A stretch of 64,000 nt of DNA from an uncultured Luteimonas sp. (GCA_934541015.1 CAKTDC010000009.1:26868-90867), one strand, 5' to 3'. Shown: positions 1 through 8,871, numbered from the stretch's first letter. The notes: generated from the letters alone by a model not told the origin. Made by a program: numbers and translations.

Positions 1-52
1 CTGCGCTACGCCTGGCTTCCTCCTCCGCGAAGCGGGGGGTGAGGGGCAGCGC

Positions 53-2107
53 CTACAGCGCCACGAACCGGATCGCCTGGCCGCCGCCCGGCGCGAGCCG
101 CAGGGTCAGGGTGTCGCCGCTGCCGACCTCGCGCCGCTCGATGACGATGTCCTCGCGGTTGTGCTTCCAGTGCGCCTGTTCGCCGTCGCGGTAGATCTCG
201 GCGCGGTAGCGCCGGCCGGCGTCGAGGAAGGACAGCGGCACTTCCAGCGTGCGGCCGTCCTCGTCGGTCAGCGCGCCCAGGTACCAGTCGTCGCCGCCGC
301 GCTCCCTGCGCGCGATGGTGACGTGGTCGCCGATTTCGGCGGTCAGCACCCGCGTAGTTTCCCAGTCCACGGGCACGTCCTTGATGAACTGGAACGGGCC
401 GGGATTGTTCTCGTAATTGTCGAGCAGGTCGGCCGCCATCTGCAGCGGGCTGTAGATCACCACGTAGAGGGCGAGCTGCTTGGCCCAGGTGGTGGCGATG
501 CCGTCGGGGGCGCGGGTGCGCATGCCGAAGATCCCCGGGGTGTAGTCCATCGGCCCGGCCAGCAGGCGGGTGAACACCAGGATCGGCTCGTGTTCGGGCG
601 GGTTGCCCGGCTGGCCCCAGGCGCTGAATTCCATGCCGCGCGCGCCCTCGCGGGTGATCAGGTTGGGCCAGGTGCGGCGCAGGCCGGTGTCCTTGATCGG
701 CTCGTGCGGATTCATCGCGATGCGGTACCGGGCCGCGGTTTCCACCACCTTCTGGTGGTGCCGCGCCATCGCCTGGCCCTCGTGCCAGGCGTAGACCAGG
801 TTGCCGTCGGCGTCGAGCACCTTGGCCTGGCCGGCGTCGGCGACGTAGCCGCTCTTGACCGCGCCGATGCCCAGCCGCCGGTACAGCGCGAACGCCTCCT
901 CGATCTGTGATTCGTAGTGCGCGGCATGGCCGGAGGTCTCGTTGTGGCCGATCAGCTGCACCCCCCTGGACTTCGCGTAGGCGGCCAGGCCCTCCAGGTC
1001 GTAGTCCGGATACGGCCGGGTGAAGCTGAACTCGTGGCCGGTGCCGAACCAGTCCGCGTTCCAGCCCACGTTCCAGCCCTCCACCAGCACGCCGCCGAAG
1101 CCGTGCTCGGCGGCGAAGTCGATGTGCCGCCGCACGTTCTCGTTGGTCGCGCCGTGTCTCGGGCCGTGGGACCAGGTCTTGAGGTCCATGTGCAGCTCCC
1201 ACCACACGCCGACGTACTTCATCGGCCGGACCCAGGACACGTCGCCCAGCGCGTTGGGCGCGTTGAGGTTGAGGATCAGCGACGATTCCACCAGGCCGCC
1301 GGCGCCGTCGGCCAGCTGCAGCGTGCGCCAAGGCGTGTGGAAGGGCAGGGCGCGCGACACCGCCGGGGCGTTGCCGGCGCCGGGCGTGAGCGCGGCCCTG
1401 AGCCTGCGGCCGTCGACCCGGGTGAGGTTCATGCCCGAATAGTCGACCAGCGCGGCCTCGTGGATCGACAGGTGCAGGCCGTCGCCGAAGCGGAAGGTGA
1501 TCGGGGTCTGCGCGTCGCCGATCTCCTGCACCGGCGTGGTGTGGTACAGATATTCCTCGCGGTTCCATTCGAAGGCCGGGATCCACCAGCTGGTGGCGTC
1601 GGCGGCGAGCACGAATTCGGTCAGCTCCGCGGAGATGTTGGCCTGCGCCACGCCGGGCTGCTCCGGGAATTCGTAGCGGAAACCCAGGCCGTCGTCGTAC
1701 AGCCGGAACACCACGCTGAAGCTGCGCCCCGGCCCGCTGCGCTCGCGGAAGCCGACGGCCAGCTCGCTGTAATGGTTGCGGATTTCGCGGCGCTCGCCCC
1801 AGGGCTGCTCCCAGGTTTCGTCGAAGCTGCGCACCTGCCGCGAGACGATCTCCAGATTGCGTTCGAACTTGGGCTGGTCGGTGAACATCACGCCCAGGCG
1901 CGAGGGCGCGATCACCGGCCGGCCCCGGTGCATGACGCTGTAGCTGGCCCGTCCCTCGGGATCGGTGGCGACCTGCACCGCGACCACGCCGCCGGGCGAT
2001 GCCAGCGCCACCGCGGCAGGTGGCTCCTGCGCGGCTGCGGCCGCAACTGCAACCAGCCACCCGGCGGCCACCCAGACGATTGCGGCAAGACCCGTGCGCA
2101 GGCGCAT
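53..2107 (-). CDS. GH97 alpha-glucosidase (SusB-like)
   Basis: Predicted periplasmic glycoside hydrolase family 97 enzyme of 684 residues, normal for the family, cutting maltose or maltodextrin to glucose. A signal peptide (RLRTGL then a long Ala/Val-rich core ending AAAAAQ) starts the protein. The central barrel carries GHNETSG (Glu about residue 390) and later NPHEP and TREGARGMEF glutamates. The GAVKSGYV stretch has no Asp where retaining GH97 members carry their nucleophile, so an inverting SusB-type mechanism is inferred. The ATG at 2107 is preferred because AAGGAG lies 7 bases upstream; longer in-frame starts have no such site. An ATACGTAT palindrome about 65 bp upstream matches two in the starch locus at 45-53 kb, which suggests common control although the gene is more than 40 kb away. 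Confidence 0.9.
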   Translation of the reverse strand: MRLRTGLAAIVWVAAGWLVAVAAAAAQEPPAAVALASPGGVVAVQVATDPEGRASYSVMHRGRPVIAPSRLGVMFTDQPKFERNLEIVSRQVRSFDETWEQPWGERREIRNHYSELAVGFRERSGPGRSFSVVFRLYDDGLGFRYEFPEQPGVAQANISAELTEFVLAADATSWWIPAFEWNREEYLYHTTPVQEIGDAQTPITFRFGDGLHLSIHEAALVDYSGMNLTRVDGRRLRAALTPGAGNAPAVSRALPFHTPWRTLQLADGAGGLVESSLILNLNAPNALGDVSWVRPMKYVGVWWELHMDLKTWSHGPRHGATNENVRRHIDFAAEHGFGGVLVEGWNVGWNADWFGTGHEFSFTRPYPDYDLEGLAAYAKSRGVQLIGHNETSGHAAHYESQIEEAFALYRRLGIGAVKSGYVADAGQAKVLDADGNLVYAWHEGQAMARHHQKVVETAARYRIAMNPHEPIKDTGLRRTWPNLITREGARGMEFSAWGQPGNPPEHEPILVFTRLLAGPMDYTPGIFGMRTRAPDGIATTWAKQLALYVVIYSPLQMAADLLDNYENNPGPFQFIKDVPVDWETTRVLTAEIGDHVTIARRERGGDDWYLGALTDEDGRTLEVPLSFLDAGRRYRAEIYRDGEQAHWKHNREDIVIERREVGSGDTLTLRLAPGGGQAIRFVAL

Positions 2108-2165
2108 CGGCGGACTCCTTCTGGCGATGCGCCCGATCATGTCACGACTCCGCGCGGCGGGGCCG

Positions 2166-2180
2166 TGCATACGTATGCGG
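2166..2180. promoter_or_regulatory. ATACGTAT palindrome, candidate LacI-family operator (site 1)
   Basis: TGCATACGTATGCGG contains the perfect palindrome GCATACGTATGC with the central CG typical of LacI-family operators. It lies in the 78 bp gap between DUF4105 and GH97, upstream of GH97. Near-identical sites are at 45227-45240 and 52683-52697. Confidence 0.6.
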
Positions 2181-2185
2181 CAGGG

Positions 2186-3340
2186 TCAGCGCGGGCGCGG
2201 CGCGCGCGCCAGCGTCCACGCCAGCGCAAGATGCAGCGGCACCAGCAGCGAGATCCACGGCAGGTTGCGCTGCGGCAGCGTCGGCAGCCAGTGCAGGAAC
2301 AGCGCCAGCACGGTGCCGATCACCACCAGCCACGCGATGCCCCGGAACCACCTGCCCGGATCGCGGCCACGGGCGATGCGCCAGCCGCCGGGCAGCAGCA
2401 GCAGGCACAGCGGCGTGAACAGCAGCAGGTTGTGGTTGGCCCAGGCGAAGCGGTGCCCGGTGGCGGTCCACAGGAACAGCATCAGCAGGCCGAGGATGCC
2501 GCAGGCCAGCCAGAAGGGAATCGCCGCGGCAGCGATGGCGCGCGGGTGGCGCCGGGCCAGCGCCAGGATCGCCCCGGCCAGCGCCAGCCCCGCCAGCAGC
2601 CATCCCCACCAGCGGCGCGGGCGCTCGGCCGGCTCCGGTGCGAGCCGGTGGGGCAGCAGTTCCTGCGTTCCCCGCACCAGCGGCCGGCCGTCGGCCAGCT
2701 GTACCGTCGCCAGCGCATCGGCCAGGCGCATCGGCACGAAGGCGTCCTGCCACAGCGCGTTCGGCCGGTCGGCCGCCGGTCCCAGGCCGATGTCGAAGCC
2801 CAGCCACATCCACGGCGCCGGCGAGGCCAGGCGCACCGCGTCGCCGCGGTAGGTGTTGCCGCGCGAACGGCTGCTGAGCTGGCGCTGCAGTTCGCCGCCG
2901 AGCGCGGCATCGAGCGCATCGCGCACGCGGGTGGAGCAGTTGTCGGTGAAGTAGTCGTAGCGGTAGCGCGCGTTCTCGGGGCGGGCGTTCTCCGCCAGCG
3001 CGTCGGCAAGTCCGCGCGCCTGCGCGTCCGACAGGTCGAGCCACTGGATCGACACCCCGCGGCCGACCTCGCGGTAGTAGGCCAGGTCGTCGGCCAGGGG
3101 CAGCGCGACCAGCATGTAGCGCATGTCGCCGCGCACGAAGCGCGCGTTGAAATCCGGCTCGTCCAGGTCGAAGAAGCCGAAGTTGTACGACACCGGCGCG
3201 CCCGCCGCCGGATCGTCGACCACGATCGCGTTGTGGCCGAAGCGTTCGAAGAAGATTTCGCCTGGCTGCATCGTGGCCACGCCGATGCGGATCTGGGCGG
3301 TGGCCGGCAAAACAGCCAGCAGCAGGATCAGGCTCAGCAT
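2186..3340 (-). CDS. DUF4105 (Lnb-type N-terminal) membrane protein
   Basis: Protein of 384 residues from the chosen ATG at 3340, which begins a signal peptide (MLSLILLLAVLPATAQ). The N-terminal half is the DUF4105 domain: it has the MQPGEIFFERFGHNAI segment, YNFGFFD and YFTDNCSTRVRD, including the conserved His and Cys of this papain-like fold. The C-terminal third holds about four hydrophobic helices. Function is not established; a periplasmic membrane-anchored peptidase-like role is inferred from the fold. The frame stays open further upstream, but that part reads through a palindromic repeat at 3352-3388 and is unlikely to be translated. It follows corC on the same strand, where lnt is found in E. 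coli. No lnt is seen here. Confidence 0.75.
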   Translation of the reverse strand: MLSLILLLAVLPATAQIRIGVATMQPGEIFFERFGHNAIVVDDPAAGAPVSYNFGFFDLDEPDFNARFVRGDMRYMLVALPLADDLAYYREVGRGVSIQWLDLSDAQARGLADALAENARPENARYRYDYFTDNCSTRVRDALDAALGGELQRQLSSRSRGNTYRGDAVRLASPAPWMWLGFDIGLGPAADRPNALWQDAFVPMRLADALATVQLADGRPLVRGTQELLPHRLAPEPAERPRRWWGWLLAGLALAGAILALARRHPRAIAAAAIPFWLACGILGLLMLFLWTATGHRFAWANHNLLLFTPLCLLLLPGGWRIARGRDPGRWFRGIAWLVVIGTVLALFLHWLPTLPQRNLPWISLLVPLHLALAWTLARAPRPR

Positions 3341-3351
3341 CCACCTGAAGG

Positions 3352-3388
3352 CCCTTCCCCCGCGTGCGGGGGAAGGGCGGGATGGGGG
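3352..3388. repeat. G-rich palindromic repeat (family 2)
   Basis: CCTTCCCCCGCGTGCGGGG continues into GAAGG and is followed by GGGATGGGGG. The same palindrome plus G-rich tail recurs near 6649, 22508, 22721, 30100, 30147, 60390 and 60474, always between genes. Confidence 0.75.
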
Positions 3389-3494
3389 CAAGTCCGGCCC
3401 GGCGTGGCGCACCGGGTGCGCGGAAGGCCCGCGAGGCAGCGCCGTGCATGCCAGCTCCCCGTTTCCTTGCCTCCCGCGCAGGGGGACGGCGGCG

Positions 3495-4370
3495 TCAGTC
3501 GGCGGCGTGATCGGCATGCACGCCCATATGCAGCGCATACAGCCGGCGGGCGTCGGCGCGCGCCACCCGGAAGTGGAACCGCCCCAAGGTCAGCTCCTCG
3601 CCGGCTTCGGGCAGGTGCCCGATGGCAGCGGTGACCAGCCCGCCGATGGTGTCGTACTCGTCGTCGTCGAAGTCGGCGCCGAAGCGTTCATTGAAATCGG
3701 CGATCGGGATCAGCGCGTCGATCACGAAGCGGCCGTCGGCCTGGGCCGCGATCAGCGCGTCCGGATCTTCGGCGTCGTCGTGCTCGTCGTCGATCTCGCC
3801 GACGATCTCCTCGAGCACGTCCTCGATCGTCACCAGCCCGGCGACGCCGCCGTACTCGTCGATCACGATCGCCATGTGGTTGCGCGACTGGCGGAACTCG
3901 CGCAGCAGCACGTTGAGCTTCTTCGACTCGGGGATCAGCACCGCCGGCCGCAGCAGGTCGTGGATGGTGCCCGGGCCGTTGTCGGCCACCACCCCGCGCA
4001 GCAGGTCCTTGGCCAGCAGGATGCCGAGGATCTCGTCCTTGTCCTCGCCGTGCACCGGGAAGCGCGAGTGGCCGGACTCGACCACCTGTTTCATCAGCTC
4101 GATCAGGCGCGCGTCGGCGGGCAGCGCGACCATCTGCGCGCGCGGCACCATCACGTCGCCCACGCTCATCTCCGACACCGCCAGCGCGCCTTCCATCATG
4201 CGCAGGGTGTCGGCCTCGATGACCCCGTCGGCCTGGGTGTCGCGCAGCAGCTCGATGAGGTCGGCGCGGGTGTTGGGTTCGCCGGAGATCGCCGAACTCA
4301 GGCGCTCCAGCCAGGTGCGCCGCTTTTCCGGAGGTTCGGCGGCGCTGGGACTACTGTCGTCCTCGGACAT
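3495..4370 (-). CDS. corC: CorC/HlyC-family CBS-domain protein
   Basis: 291 residues. Two CBS repeats run from about residue 70 to 195 (VGDVMVPRAQMVALP, then SRFPVHGEDKDEILG and the second repeat with HMAIVIDEYGGVAGLVTIEDVLEEIVGEI in parts), followed by the acidic linker and a C-terminal CorC_HlyC (transporter-associated) domain. This is the cytosolic CorC type without the DUF21 membrane part. The family is linked to Mg/Co homeostasis, and the gene is a standard neighbour of ybeY and phoH. It lies 90 bp after ybeY on the same strand. The ribosome-binding site (ACGGAA) is weak. CorC identity is clear; the transport function is inferred from the family. Confidence 0.93.
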   Translation of the reverse strand: MSEDDSSPSAAEPPEKRRTWLERLSSAISGEPNTRADLIELLRDTQADGVIEADTLRMMEGALAVSEMSVGDVMVPRAQMVALPADARLIELMKQVVESGHSRFPVHGEDKDEILGILLAKDLLRGVVADNGPGTIHDLLRPAVLIPESKKLNVLLREFRQSRNHMAIVIDEYGGVAGLVTIEDVLEEIVGEIDDEHDDAEDPDALIAAQADGRFVIDALIPIADFNERFGADFDDDEYDTIGGLVTAAIGHLPEAGEELTLGRFHFRVARADARRLYALHMGVHADHAAD

Positions 4371-4460
4371 TTCCGTAAATTGTTGATTCTTCGTCGCCCA
4401 CGCGGGCGGCTGAACAAGTCTAGCGTGCCCGGGCCGCGGTTGCGCGCCAGGGGGGCGGGA

Positions 4461-4943
4461 TCAAGCGTCGCGGTAGGGGTCGTCGACCCCCAGCCCGGCC
4501 AGGATCTCCCGCTCCAGCTGCTCCATGGCCTCGGCCTCGCGCTCGTCGCCGTGGTACCAGCCCAGCAGGTGCAGCACGCCGTGCACGGTCAGGTGGGCGT
4601 AATGCGCGTTGAGCGGCTTGCCCTGCTCGCGCGCCTCGCGGGCCACCACCGGCGCACACAGGACCAGGTCGCCCAGCAGCGGCAGGTGCATGCCCTCGGG
4701 CAGGCCCTGCGGCAGCTCCGCGGGGAAGCTCAGCACATTGGTGGCGTAGTCCTTGCCGCGGTAGTGGCGGTTGAGCGCGCGGCCTTCCTTCGCGCCGACG
4801 ATGCGGATGGCCAGGTCGGCGTCGCGGATGCGGCCCGCGAGCGCGGCCGCCGCCCACCTGCGGAAGGACACCGCCGCCGGCAGGCCCTTGCGCGGGAGCG
4901 CGTAGCCAACGGCGATGTCGAGGTGGATGGGGCCCTGGGTCAT
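4461..4943 (-). CDS. ybeY: Endoribonuclease YbeY
   Basis: 160 residues, typical length. YbeY is a zinc-dependent single-strand endoribonuclease for 16S rRNA 3' end maturation and 70S quality control. The metal-binding H-x3-H-x5-H motif is intact: His121, His125 and His131 in [11 protein letters not shown]. The usual ATNVLSFP segment is at 67-74. The more common GYDH ending is replaced by GWYH, but all three histidines remain. It starts 36 bp after the phoH stop, in the classical phoH-ybeY-corC order, so one operon is likely. Confidence 0.95.
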   Translation of the reverse strand: MTQGPIHLDIAVGYALPRKGLPAAVSFRRWAAAALAGRIRDADLAIRIVGAKEGRALNRHYRGKDYATNVLSFPAELPQGLPEGMHLPLLGDLVLCAPVVAREAREQGKPLNAHYAHLTVHGVLHLLGWYHGDEREAEAMEQLEREILAGLGVDDPYRDA

Positions 4944-4979
4944 GGAGGCGCTTGCTGGCGGGGTGGCTGCCGGACCAGC

Positions 4980-5963
4980 CTACGCCGGGCCGGTCTCGGC
5001 GTCCTGCGCGTCGCGGCGGTCGTAGGCGCTGACGATGCGCGCCACCAGCGGATGGCGGACCACGTCGCGCGCCTCGAAGAAGGTGAAGCTCACGCCCTCG
5101 ACCCCGCGCAGCACGTCGATGGCGTCGCGCAGGCCGGATTTCACGTGCCGGGGCAGGTCGATCTGGGTGAGATCGCCGGTGACCACGGCGGTGGAGCCGA
5201 AGCCCAGCCGGGTCAGGAACATCTTCATCTGCTCGATGGTGGTGTTCTGCGCCTCGTCCAGGATCACGAAGGCGTCGTTGAGCGTGCGCCCGCGCATGTA
5301 GGCCAGGGGCGCGATCTCGATGACGTTCCTCTCCAGCAGCTTGAGCACCTTTTCCACGCCCAGCATCTCGTACAGCGCGTCGTACAGCGGGCGCAGGTAG
5401 GGATCGACCTTCTGGCTGAGGTCTCCGGGCAGGAAGCCCAGCTTCTCTCCGGCCTCGACCGCCGGGCGCACCAGCACCAGGCGCTGCACCCGCGATTCGT
5501 TCAGCGCCTCGACCGCCATCGCCACCGCGAGGAAGGTCTTGCCGGTGCCGGCCGGACCGATGCCGAAGTTGATGTCGTGGGTGGCGATCGCGTGCAGGTA
5601 CTTCGCCTGGTTGGCGCCGCGGCCGCGGATGGTGCCGCGCTTGACCCGGATCGCCACCTCCTGCGGGGCGAAGCCGGCCGCGTCGTCGCCGATGCCGGCA
5701 TCGCTCAGGCGCAGGTTGATGGCGTGGCTGTCGAAGGTCTCGGCCGCGGCCTCGTCGTAGAGCCGGCGCAGCAGCGCCTCGGTCCGTTCGACCACGGCGG
5801 CATCGGCTCCGCTCACGCGGAAGATGTTGCCGCGGTTGGAGATCTCCACGCCCAGGCGCAGTTCGATCTGGCGCAGGTGCCCGTCGAGCGGGCCGGCGAG
5901 GTTGGCCAGCCGCTCGATGTCGAGGGGTTCGAGGGCGAAGTCGCGCTGGTGGGCATCGGACAT
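4980..5963 (-). CDS. phoH: PhoH-like ATPase (YbeZ)
   Basis: 327 residues from the ATG at 5963. A KH-like N-terminal part (about 20-110) is followed by the PhoH P-loop domain: Walker A GPAGTGKT, the VRPAVEAGEKLGFLPGDL segment, and Walker B AFVILDEAQNTT. YbeZ is an RNA-linked ATPase that acts with YbeY in rRNA processing. The same frame is open upstream to about 6986, but that stretch runs through intergenic repeats and lacks PhoH homology, so the start with the MSDAHQRDFALEPLDI N-terminus is used. In many gammaproteobacteria miaB lies directly upstream. Here a 3.9 kb efflux cassette on the other strand separates the two. Confidence 0.95.
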   Translation of the reverse strand: MSDAHQRDFALEPLDIERLANLAGPLDGHLRQIELRLGVEISNRGNIFRVSGADAAVVERTEALLRRLYDEAAAETFDSHAINLRLSDAGIGDDAAGFAPQEVAIRVKRGTIRGRGANQAKYLHAIATHDINFGIGPAGTGKTFLAVAMAVEALNESRVQRLVLVRPAVEAGEKLGFLPGDLSQKVDPYLRPLYDALYEMLGVEKVLKLLERNVIEIAPLAYMRGRTLNDAFVILDEAQNTTIEQMKMFLTRLGFGSTAVVTGDLTQIDLPRHVKSGLRDAIDVLRGVEGVSFTFFEARDVVRHPLVARIVSAYDRRDAQDAETGPA

Positions 5964-6010
5964 AGGCGGTGAAGGGTAGCGCGCGGCCCGCGCAAGGGCC
6001 ATGACGGCGC

Positions 6011-6250
6011 TCAGCGGCGCCGACCCCGGTGGCCGGCCGCCAGCCCGCGCAGCAGCAGGGCGCCGCCGGTGGCGGCCAGCAGCAGCGAGCCGCCGAGCCA
6101 GATCCAGCCGATCGCGCCGGCCTCGCCAGCGTCGCGCACCAGGTACAGCCAGGCGCGCGCCAGGCCGAGCATGGACAGGCCGCAGAGCCAGAGGCCGAGC
6201 GGATCGAAGCGGCGGGGGCTGGCAGCGGTGGCGGCGGGGCCGGGAGGCAT
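6011..6250 (-). CDS. Small hypothetical membrane protein
   Basis: A 79-residue reading frame ending 47 bp before phoH on the same strand. It contains two hydrophobic segments (PLGLWLCGLSMLGLARAWLY and IGWIWLGGSLLLAATGGALL) separated by a short charged loop, and a basic C-terminus HRGRRR. No family is recognised. The ribosome-binding site is poor and the region is GC-rich, so chance openness is possible. The paired helices make a real two-helix protein plausible. Confidence 0.4.
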   Translation of the reverse strand: MPPGPAATAASPRRFDPLGLWLCGLSMLGLARAWLYLVRDAGEAGAIGWIWLGGSLLLAATGGALLLRGLAAGHRGRRR

Positions 6251-6983
6251 GTCTATCGCCCGCGCCGTGCGGCGTCGCCCATGCGCCGTGGACGGGATCG
6301 ACACGCAGGCATCGGAACGACGCTCCGCTGCGGCAGGGTCCGCGGCCTGCCGCGCGCCGGGAGGCGGATGGGACGTGGAGTCTGCGGCCGGGTTGCCATG
6401 GCCCGGGCAGGGTAGCGCTGCTGGCGTGAGCGGGAGAAAAACGTCCTTGTGCCTCTCCCGTTTGATGGAATCGCACTGCCGAGCAGGGCCGAGCAGGGCA
6501 GGCCGGATCACGGCGGCGTCTGGTTCGACGTTCCGGTGTCGTGGGCCTTGCCGCCGAAGCGGCAAACAGCAATCCGGCCATTCTTCCTCCCGCAAGGCGG
6601 GGAAAGGAGCCTGAACCAGCGAAACGGGCGGGAGAATCCGGGCATTCGTCCCCCGCACGGCGGGGGAAGTCCCTGCGCAGCGGGGGATGGGGGCGACCCG
6701 GCCGCCAAGTACCCCCACACCGATCCGTCCGGTCCGGCGCACCTGCGCACGGACGCGCGGCATGCCGTGCAAGCGGTCCGTACCCACCCGCGGTCTTCGG
6801 AAGGATGCCGCGCCCCGGCGGCCGGGGATCGCTCTTCGCTCGGTCAGGGCCACTCCGCGGTCCGGCCCTGAACGAGCCGGGGGCAATCCCCGGCCCGGGA
6901 CGACCTTCTGTCCGCAAGCCCCGATCCAGCTCTGCTCTGGCGACTCCCCCGCACCTGGGAGAAAAACCACAAGAAAACCCTTG
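6251..6983. repeat. 733 bp intergenic region with dispersed repeats
   Basis: No convincing gene is seen. It holds a family 2 palindrome (about 6649-6693, CCCCCGCACGGCGGGGGAAG followed by a second arm and GGATGGGGG). It also holds the right-hand part (about 6735-6980) of a dispersed element also seen at 41999-42328 and 63640-63795. Shared blocks include CGGGGATCGCTCTTCGCTCG, TCCGCAAGCCCCGATCCAGC and CTGGGAGAAAAACCACAAG. Open frames here on both strands are products of repeat composition. Confidence 0.65.
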
Positions 6984-7013
6984 CATTAAATTAATTGATT
7001 AATTAATTTAATG
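6984..7013. promoter_or_regulatory. AT-rich 13-4-13 perfect inverted repeat, TetR operator
   Basis: CATTAAATTAATT, spacer GATT, AATTAATTTAATG: a perfect 13 bp inverted repeat made almost wholly of A and T in a GC-rich region. It ends 2 bases before the start codon of the TetR-family gene, so it covers the place where a ribosome-binding site and the promoter -10 would be. Autorepression by the adjacent TetR protein is inferred. Confidence 0.7.
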
Positions 7014-7015
7014 GG

Positions 7016-7693
7016 ATGGCTCCGTCCCTCCCTCCTGCAGGCAAGCGCGCAGCCCCGGCACGGCGCCGGCGCGGGCGCCCGCCGGGAGAGGCGCCCGACG
7101 TGCGCGAGCGCCTGCTCGACGCCACCCTGGCCTGCTACGTGCGCAAGGGCATCGCCGCCACGTCCTTCCGCGACATCGCCGCCGAAGCCGGAGTCACGCC
7201 GGCGATGCTGCACTATTACTTCGGCGACGCCGCGGGACTGCGCGAGGCGGTGATCGCCGAACGCCTGATGCCGGTGTTCGAACAGATCCGCGGCGTCCTG
7301 ACCGGGATGCCGGGGGCCCCCCTGCGCGAAGTGCTGACCGCCTTCGTCGACGGTCTCTGCGCGCTGGTGAAGCGCCATGCCTGGCTGCCGCCGCTGTGGA
7401 TCCGCGAGGTGGTCAGCGAGGGCGGCAGCCTTCGCGATCTGCTGGTGACCCGGTTCGCGCCGGAGATCGCCACCGTGCTTGCCGGCCGTTTCGCGCAGGA
7501 GCAGGCCGCCGGCCGCCTCAACCCCGCGCTGGACCCGCGCCTGCTCATGGTCTCGCTGGTGGGACTGACCCTGTTTCCAGCCGCCGGCGCGCCGATCTGG
7601 CGCCAGATCTTCCACAGCGACGGACTCGGCATCGACGAGATCCGCAACCACGCGCTCGCCCTGGTGGAGCGCGGACTGGAGCTGCCCCCATGA
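7016..7693 (+). CDS. TetR/AcrR-family repressor
   Basis: 225 residues. After a basic tail (ARRRRGRPPGE) comes the TetR DNA-binding domain (about 28-75): VRERLLDATLACYVRKGIAA, then TSFRDIAAEAGVTPAMLHYY as the helix-turn-helix. The C-terminal ligand domain (80-225) is generic for the family and its inducer cannot be told. It is the first gene of a four-gene efflux cassette and its stop codon overlaps the next start (ATGA at 7690). The preceding 30 bp perfect palindrome is its likely autoregulatory site. No Shine-Dalgarno sequence is visible before the ATG at 7016, so the transcript may be nearly leaderless. Confidence 0.88.
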   Translation: MAPSLPPAGKRAAPARRRRGRPPGEAPDVRERLLDATLACYVRKGIAATSFRDIAAEAGVTPAMLHYYFGDAAGLREAVIAERLMPVFEQIRGVLTGMPGAPLREVLTAFVDGLCALVKRHAWLPPLWIREVVSEGGSLRDLLVTRFAPEIATVLAGRFAQEQAAGRLNPALDPRLLMVSLVGLTLFPAAGAPIWRQIFHSDGLGIDEIRNHALALVERGLELPP

Positions 7694-8679
7694 TGTGCTC
7701 CCGATTCCCCCGCCTGCCGCCCGTCGTCGTCCTGGCGGCGGCGCTGGCCCTGTCCGCCTGCGGCAACGGCGGGGCCGACGCGCTGGGCACGCTCGAATAC
7801 GACCGCATCGCGCTGCCGTCGCCCGCGGCCGAGCGCATCGTCGACATCGCCGTGCGCGAGGGCGAGCGGGTCGAGGCCGGGGCGCGCATCCTCGCCCTGG
7901 AGCAGACCCGCGGCGACGCCCGGCTGGCTGCGGCACGGGCCGACGTCGCCCGCCAGCGCGAGGCCCTGCAGGAACTGCGCAACGGTGCCCGCAGCGAGGA
8001 CATCGACCAGGTCCGCGCCAGCCTCGCCGCCGCGCAGGCGCAGGCGCGCGAGGCCCGCGCCTACCACGCGCGGGTGCAGCCGCTGGGTGCGCGCCAGCTG
8101 GTGGCCGCGGCCGAGGTCGATCGCGCGCGCGCCGCCGCCGGGAGCGCCGATGCGCAGGTTGCGGCCGCGCGGGCCGCCCTGGCGGAGCTGGAGAGCGGCG
8201 TGCGGCCGGAGCAGATCGCCCAGGCCGAGGCCGCGCTGGCCGCCGCCGAGGCGCAGCTGGCGGCACAGACCGTCACCAGCGGACGGCTGGACGTGCTCGC
8301 GCCGCGCGCCGGCCGCGTCGACAGCCTGCCCTACCGTCTCGGCGACGAGGCCCCGGTTGGCGCGCCACTGGCGGTGATGCTGGTCGGCGACACACCCTAC
8401 GCACGCGTGTACGTCCCCGAACCGCTGCGCCCGGGCGTGCAGGTGGGCGATGCGGCCACCGTGTTCGTCGGTGCCGATGGCGAACGGCGTTTCGACGGCC
8501 GCGTGCGCATGATCCGCAGCGAGCCCACCTTCACCCCGTACTACGCCCTCACCGGCAAGGACGCCGCGCGCCTGAGCTACCTGGCCGAGGTGCAGCTGGA
8601 AGGCGAGGGCGCGGCCGACCTGCCGGCGGGATTGCCGCTGCGGGTGGAGTTCGGACCGAAGGCGGGGAGTGCTCAATGA
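7690..8679 (+). CDS. HlyD-family periplasmic adaptor lipoprotein
   Basis: 329 residues. A lipoprotein signal (VVVLAAALALSAC, lipobox LSAC, Cys about 24) anchors it in a membrane. A split biotinyl-lipoyl domain (PSPAAERIVDIAVREGERVE and DVLAPRAGRVDSLPYRLGDE) flanks an alanine-rich alpha-helical hairpin (about 80-200, several ARA/AQA heptad-like repeats), and a beta-barrel domain follows. This is the layout of YbhG-type adaptors that join an ABC exporter to an outer-membrane channel. It overlaps tetR by 4 bp and is followed by an ABC ATPase and permease, so drug or toxic-compound efflux is inferred. No TolC-type partner lies in the window. Confidence 0.88.
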   Translation: MMCSRFPRLPPVVVLAAALALSACGNGGADALGTLEYDRIALPSPAAERIVDIAVREGERVEAGARILALEQTRGDARLAAARADVARQREALQELRNGARSEDIDQVRASLAAAQAQAREARAYHARVQPLGARQLVAAAEVDRARAAAGSADAQVAAARAALAELESGVRPEQIAQAEAALAAAEAQLAAQTVTSGRLDVLAPRAGRVDSLPYRLGDEAPVGAPLAVMLVGDTPYARVYVPEPLRPGVQVGDAATVFVGADGERRFDGRVRMIRSEPTFTPYYALTGKDAARLSYLAEVQLEGEGAADLPAGLPLRVEFGPKAGSAQ

Positions 8680-8708
8680 CGCTCGCCGCCGTACCGCCAC
8701 TCCCACCC

Positions 8709-8821
8709 GTCATTCCCGCGAAAGCGGGAATCCATTTTGCTTCTGGAAGGGAAAGTGGCCTCGCCTCTTCTCCAGAGACGAAGCGAAAGCCGGAACGGAT
8801 TCCCGCTTTCGCGGGAATGAC
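8709..8821. repeat. REPIN-like palindrome pair (copy A) inside the efflux operon
   Basis: GTCATTCCCGCGAAAGCGGG at the left and the inverse CCCGCTTTCGCGGGAATGAC at the right, about 113 bp end to end; each arm is itself a hairpin. It fills most of the 192 bp gap between the adaptor gene and the ATPase gene. Related pairs occur at 17953, 19986, 20374, 24598, 54425 and 63824. Confidence 0.8.
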
Positions 8822-8871
8822 GGGTGTGGATGTTCCCGGCGTGCGATCGTCATGCATGCCGACCTCCTGTG

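Noticed and set aside
917..5972. Very long plus-strand open frames opposite GH97, DUF4105, corC, ybeY and phoH
   Set aside because: They mirror real minus-strand genes, show His/Arg/Val/Ala-rich low-complexity translations and have no family motif; a known artefact of high GC.
6986..8266. 426-residue minus-strand frame over tetR and the adaptor gene
   Set aside because: Arg/Pro/Ala-rich shadow of two well-supported plus-strand genes.
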